Assembly: GCA_900554985.1 (NCBI GenBank)
Contig: USJQ01000027.1
Coordinates: 1 to 9,297 of the forward strand
DNA: 9,297 nt
From: an uncultured Collinsella sp.
GTDB taxonomy: Bacteria > Actinomycetota > Coriobacteriia > Coriobacteriales > Coriobacteriaceae
Reading direction: 5' to 3'
The number at the start of each line of letters is the position of its first letter. The stretch's first letter is position 1. The notes beneath the pieces were generated by a model that saw only the letters and a list, made by a program, of their open reading frames with translations, searched no databases and had not been told where the DNA came from. Made by a program: the position numbers and the translations under genes. Shown in pieces: positions 6,569-9,297 of the stretch.

Positions 6569-7893
6569 GCCTGCAAACGAGGATTAAGGCTGCCGGCGCT
6601 GCAGCGGCGGCAGCGCCTGTAGATGCGGGGCGTCGCCGCGCGGTGAAACGACGCACCAAGCGCGCCGTGATGGACCGCATGGGTTACGACGAAGTGGCGC
6701 GTATCAGCGCCTATATCGACCCGGCACTTGCCCGCTCGGAATTGCGTCCCGCGGTGGAGGCGGCGCTCAATGTTGAGGAGCCGACCGATCTCGCGACGCC
6801 CGAGCGCGAGACCATCATCGACGAGATTTTGGATGACGTGGTGGGCTTGGGGCCGTTGCAGCCGCTCATCGAGGACGACACCGTTACCGAGATCATGATC
6901 AACGGCTGCCGCTCGGCTTTCTTTGAACGCGGCGGCGTCTTGTACCCCATCGAGCATGCGTTTGAGGATGATGAACAGATCCGTGTGCTTATCGACCGCA
7001 TCATCTCGCCACTTGGCCGCCGTATCGACGAGCGCAGCCCCATCGTCAACGCCCGCCTCAAAACGGGCTATCGCGTCAACGCGGTGATTCCGCCTGTGGC
7101 GATTGACGGACCGATTCTCACCATCCGAAAGTTCTCGGACCGTATCTGCTCGCTGGACGAGCTCGTGGGGCTGGGGTCGCTGCCGCTTTGGTATGCGCAG
7201 CTGCTGTCGTGCGCGGTGTCGCTGCGACAGGACCTGGCGGTTGCGGGAGGCACGGGATCTGGTAAGACCACCCTGCTCAACGCGTTGTCATGTGAGATTT
7301 CCACCGGCGAGCGCATCGTGACGATCGAGGACTCTGCCGAGCTCAAGTTTGCGCATCATCCGCACGTGGTGCGCCTAGAGGCGCGCGAGGCTTCAATTGA
7401 GGGCGAGGGCGCGGTGACGATCCGCGACCTGGTGACTAATGCCCTGCGCATGCGCCCCGACCGCATCGTGGTGGGCGAGGTGCGCGGTGCCGAGTGCTGC
7501 GACATGTTGCAGGCCATGAACACGGGCCACGACGGGTCGCTCACCACGCTTCATGCGGGTTCAGAACAGGAGACCGTGGTGCGTCTGACGTTGCTTGCAC
7601 GTTATGGCATCGATCTGCCGAGCGAGCTCATCGAGGAGCAGATTGCCATGGCACTCGACGGTATCGTGATGTCCGAGCGCCACGCCGATGGCAGGCGCTT
7701 CGTCTCCTCGTATTCGGGGGTGCGACGCGCCGCATCGGGCGGCGTAGAGCTCGAGCGCTATGTGACGTTCGATGCCGCCGAGCGCACCTGGACGCTTGAC
7801 CGCGAGCCGCCGTTTATCGCAGAAGGCCTGCGGTCGGGGACGCTCACACAAGAGGAGGTGGACGAATGGAGATCACTGTGCCCCTCGTCGTAG
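6565..7893 (+). CDS. tadA: TadA/CpaF secretion ATPase of the Tad pilus
   Basis: Hexameric cytosolic ATPase of the type II/IV secretion family (VirB11/GspE group) that powers Flp pilin assembly through the TadB/TadC membrane platform. The 442-residue product has the usual length and every expected motif: Walker [10 protein letters not shown] at 228-236, Asp box [12 protein letters not shown] at 249-260, Walker B with [12 protein letters not shown] at 299-310, and His box [14 protein letters not shown] at 320-333. The N-terminal domain (about 75-190) carries the CpaF-type [20 protein letters not shown] segment. The first 35 residues are an Ala-rich stretch followed by a basic one. It starts in an ATGA overlap with tadZ, with GAGGGTGA at 6551-6558 as ribosome site, and its last 28 bases overlap tadB, so translation is coupled both ways. 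Confidence 0.97.
   Translation: MSLQTRIKAAGAAAAAAPVDAGRRRAVKRRTKRAVMDRMGYDEVARISAYIDPALARSELRPAVEAALNVEEPTDLATPERETIIDEILDDVVGLGPLQPLIEDDTVTEIMINGCRSAFFERGGVLYPIEHAFEDDEQIRVLIDRIISPLGRRIDERSPIVNARLKTGYRVNAVIPPVAIDGPILTIRKFSDRICSLDELVGLGSLPLWYAQLLSCAVSLRQDLAVAGGTGSGKTTLLNALSCEISTGERIVTIEDSAELKFAHHPHVVRLEAREASIEGEGAVTIRDLVTNALRMRPDRIVVGEVRGAECCDMLQAMNTGHDGSLTTLHAGSEQETVVRLTLLARYGIDLPSELIEEQIAMALDGIVMSERHADGRRFVSSYSGVRRAASGGVELERYVTFDAAERTWTLDREPPFIAEGLRSGTLTQEEVDEWRSLCPSS
7853..7860 (+). promoter_or_regulatory. Strong Shine-Dalgarno site of tadB inside the tadA coding region
   Basis: AGGAGGTG is a full match to the anti-Shine-Dalgarno sequence and ends five bases before the tadB ATG at 7866. 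It lies inside the last codons of tadA and supports a start that creates a 28-base overlap. Confidence 0.85.
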
Positions 7894-8792
7894 GGGGCTT
7901 GGCAGGGCTTTCTGTCGCGACGGCGTGCGGGGCGGAACCTCGTGTGCCGCAGGTACCGCCGGCGGAGCTGGCACGTCAGGCGCTCGAGACGGTGGCAGAG
8001 AAGCTGCCGCGTGAGCTGGTGGAAAACGATCTGCTGAAAAAGATCGCCCGTTCGTGGGCATCGCTGGCTCCGGCGCATCGCCTTGGCCTCGTGATCGAAG
8101 ATGCTTCGGGACGTTTGGCGTTTCTGCTGCTATCGAGCGGTGTCTGCTGCGTTTTACTAACGATGGTGTCGTTATCGCCCCTCGGATTTGCCTTGGGACT
8201 TGTTGCTCCGTTTGCCGTTGGTGCCGCTCGGGATGGCTTTGAGAGCCGGCGCGAGCAACACGATGCAGAAGAGGCAATGCCCGAGGCGTTTACCGCACTT
8301 TCCATGTCGCTTGCCTCGGGACATTCGCTGGCCCAGGGCATGCGCTTTGTGGGCGCTCATGCGCAAGAGCCAGTGCATACCGAGTTTTTGCGGGTGGCGG
8401 CGGCGATCGATTGCGGCATCTCGGCGGCCGACGCGCTCGATGACTTGCTCGTGCGTATCGACGCCCCCGGTCTTTCGCTTGTGACCTTGGCGCTTAAGGT
8501 GTCTCAGCGCACCGGCGCTCCGCTTGCCGACTTACTGTCCGAGGCGTCGAGCATGGTGGGGGAGCGCATTGAGCTCAAGCGCCGCCTGGATGTTAAGACG
8601 TCGCAGGCTCGCATGTCTGCGCATATGGTCGCGGCGATGCCGGCGGGCATGTGCGCGGTGTTGGCGCTGCTTTCGGCAGATTTTCGTCGCGGTCTTGCGA
8701 CGCCTGCCGGCGCGGGCGCTGTGGTGCTGGGTCTTGCCCTCAACGCCGTTGCCCTGGTGGTTATCCGGCGCATTATGCGGGTGGAGCTATGA
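7866..8792 (+). CDS. tadB: TadB-like inner-membrane platform protein (type II secretion F domain)
   Basis: Polytopic membrane protein that together with TadC forms the platform on which the TadA ATPase assembles pilin. The 308-residue product has an N-terminal hydrophobic segment (about 5-22), a cytosolic stretch (about 25-80), two adjoining membrane segments (about 84-121), then the type II secretion F domain (about 135-250) with the characteristic ALSMSLASGHSLAQGM helix and the turn CGISAADALDDLL, and two C-terminal membrane segments (about 250-271 and 281-301). The ATG is fixed by a perfect AGGAGGTG five bases upstream. It overlaps tadA by 28 bases and tadC by four (ATGA). TadB and TadC are paralogous; the name comes from gene order after tadA and the N-terminal hydrophobic segment. 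Confidence 0.9.
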   Translation: MEITVPLVVGGLAGLSVATACGAEPRVPQVPPAELARQALETVAEKLPRELVENDLLKKIARSWASLAPAHRLGLVIEDASGRLAFLLLSSGVCCVLLTMVSLSPLGFALGLVAPFAVGAARDGFESRREQHDAEEAMPEAFTALSMSLASGHSLAQGMRFVGAHAQEPVHTEFLRVAAAIDCGISAADALDDLLVRIDAPGLSLVTLALKVSQRTGAPLADLLSEASSMVGERIELKRRLDVKTSQARMSAHMVAAMPAGMCAVLALLSADFRRGLATPAGAGAVVLGLALNAVALVVIRRIMRVEL

Positions 8793-9297
8793 GCGCCCTG
8801 GTTGCAGTTGCGGCTTGCCTGTGCGCCCTGAGTGTATTTGTCGCGACGGGTTTGGATCGGGTGGATGCGCGCAAGATCGCAGGGGCGTGCAAGCGCGAGG
8901 CGGTGCTGGTCGCTGCTGCGGGTTGCTCGGTGGTCGATGCTCTGACCGCGCGAGTGAAGGGCGCGGTTGGAGCGGGCGGCCCGGCGCGAGTGTCGCTCGG
9001 CGAAGTGTCTGAGATGATCGATGTTGTGCGCTTGGGTCTTTCGGCCGGTCTTTCGTTTGATGCGGCGCTTGAGATTTTCTGCGCCAACCGCCGGTCAGTG
9101 CTGGCTCTTCGCCTTGAGCGCGCCTGCATGGCGTGGCAGGTGGGCGTGGGCACGCGTGAGGACGAGTTGTTGGCCGCCGCGCGCGACCTGGACGTGCGAG
9201 CGCTCGAGACCTTTGCCATCACGGTGGGGCAGGCGCTCGCCCTGGGTGCCCCACTTGCCGAGACGCTGGCCGCTCAAAGTCGCGAGATCCGTGCGGC
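8789..9297 (+). CDS. tadC: TadC-like inner-membrane platform protein (3' end outside the window)
   Basis: Second type II secretion F-domain protein of the Tad platform, expected to pair with TadB. The window shows 169 residues with no stop. It opens with a hydrophobic segment (about 2-21), a short charged stretch, then the F domain from about residue 70: SLGEVSEMIDVVRLGLSAGL, and a matching turn and helix later in the stretch AITVGQALALGAPLAETL at about 143-160. This parallels the tadB domain. The ATG at 8789 overlaps the tadB stop as ATGA; a GGAG at 8783-8786 is close (two bases), so initiation probably depends on ribosomes finishing tadB. The missing C-terminus should contain the last membrane helices. 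Confidence 0.86.
   Translation, partial: MSALVAVAACLCALSVFVATGLDRVDARKIAGACKREAVLVAAAGCSVVDALTARVKGAVGAGGPARVSLGEVSEMIDVVRLGLSAGLSFDAALEIFCANRRSVLALRLERACMAWQVGVGTREDELLAAARDLDVRALETFAITVGQALALGAPLAETLAAQSREIRA

Noticed and set aside
1..9297. tRNA or rRNA genes, CRISPR arrays, insertion sequences
   Set aside because: No cloverleaf-like segments, regularly spaced repeats or transposase motifs were seen; the gaps are short and accounted for by hairpins and control elements.

Overview
The window is GC-rich and almost fully coding on the + strand. From about base 1575 to the end, the base and codon use (Arg CGC/CGT, frequent Ser TCG, GTG starts with strong Shine-Dalgarno sites) together with a pilin-secretion locus of the Tad type fit a high-GC actinobacterium of the gut Coriobacteriia, possibly Collinsella. 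That assignment is inference from style and gene content; no database was searched.

Region 1 (1-2573) is a cation-pumping P-type ATPase of the SERCA-like calcium family. All catalytic and ion-binding motifs of the remaining part are present, but it lacks the normal N-terminal cytosolic segment. It also looks mosaic: bases of about 105-1575 use codons like a gut clostridium (Oscillospiraceae-like), while the last third resembles the rest of the window. The first ~105 bases read more convincingly as a fragment of an unrelated gene on the minus strand. Recombination or a metagenome assembly join could explain this.

Region 2 (2574-4059) has a 249-base gap with a long GC-rich stem-loop and a clean intrinsic terminator, then rsgA, a complete circularly permuted ribosome-assembly GTPase, closed by a second strong intrinsic terminator. 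rsgA is therefore an independent transcription unit or nearly so.

Region 3 (4060-9297) is a 200-base control region followed by five tightly overlapping genes: cpaB (SAF domain), tadZ/cpaE (receiver-like plus ParA/MinD-type ATPase), tadA/cpaF (secretion ATPase), tadB and tadC (inner-membrane platform proteins; tadC runs off the window). Every junction overlaps by 1-28 bases, so they are almost certainly one translationally coupled operon for a Flp/Tad pilus. TadA should power pilin polymerisation through the TadB/TadC platform, TadZ should place the machine, and CpaB should be its membrane-anchored extracytoplasmic part. Pilin, prepilin peptidase and pseudopilin genes are not in the window and are expected downstream. 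The control region holds a symmetric set of four GCTGAC/GTCAGC half-sites and a TTGACA box inside a small palindrome, the best candidate here for undescribed regulation. I found no RNA genes, CRISPR arrays or insertion sequences.
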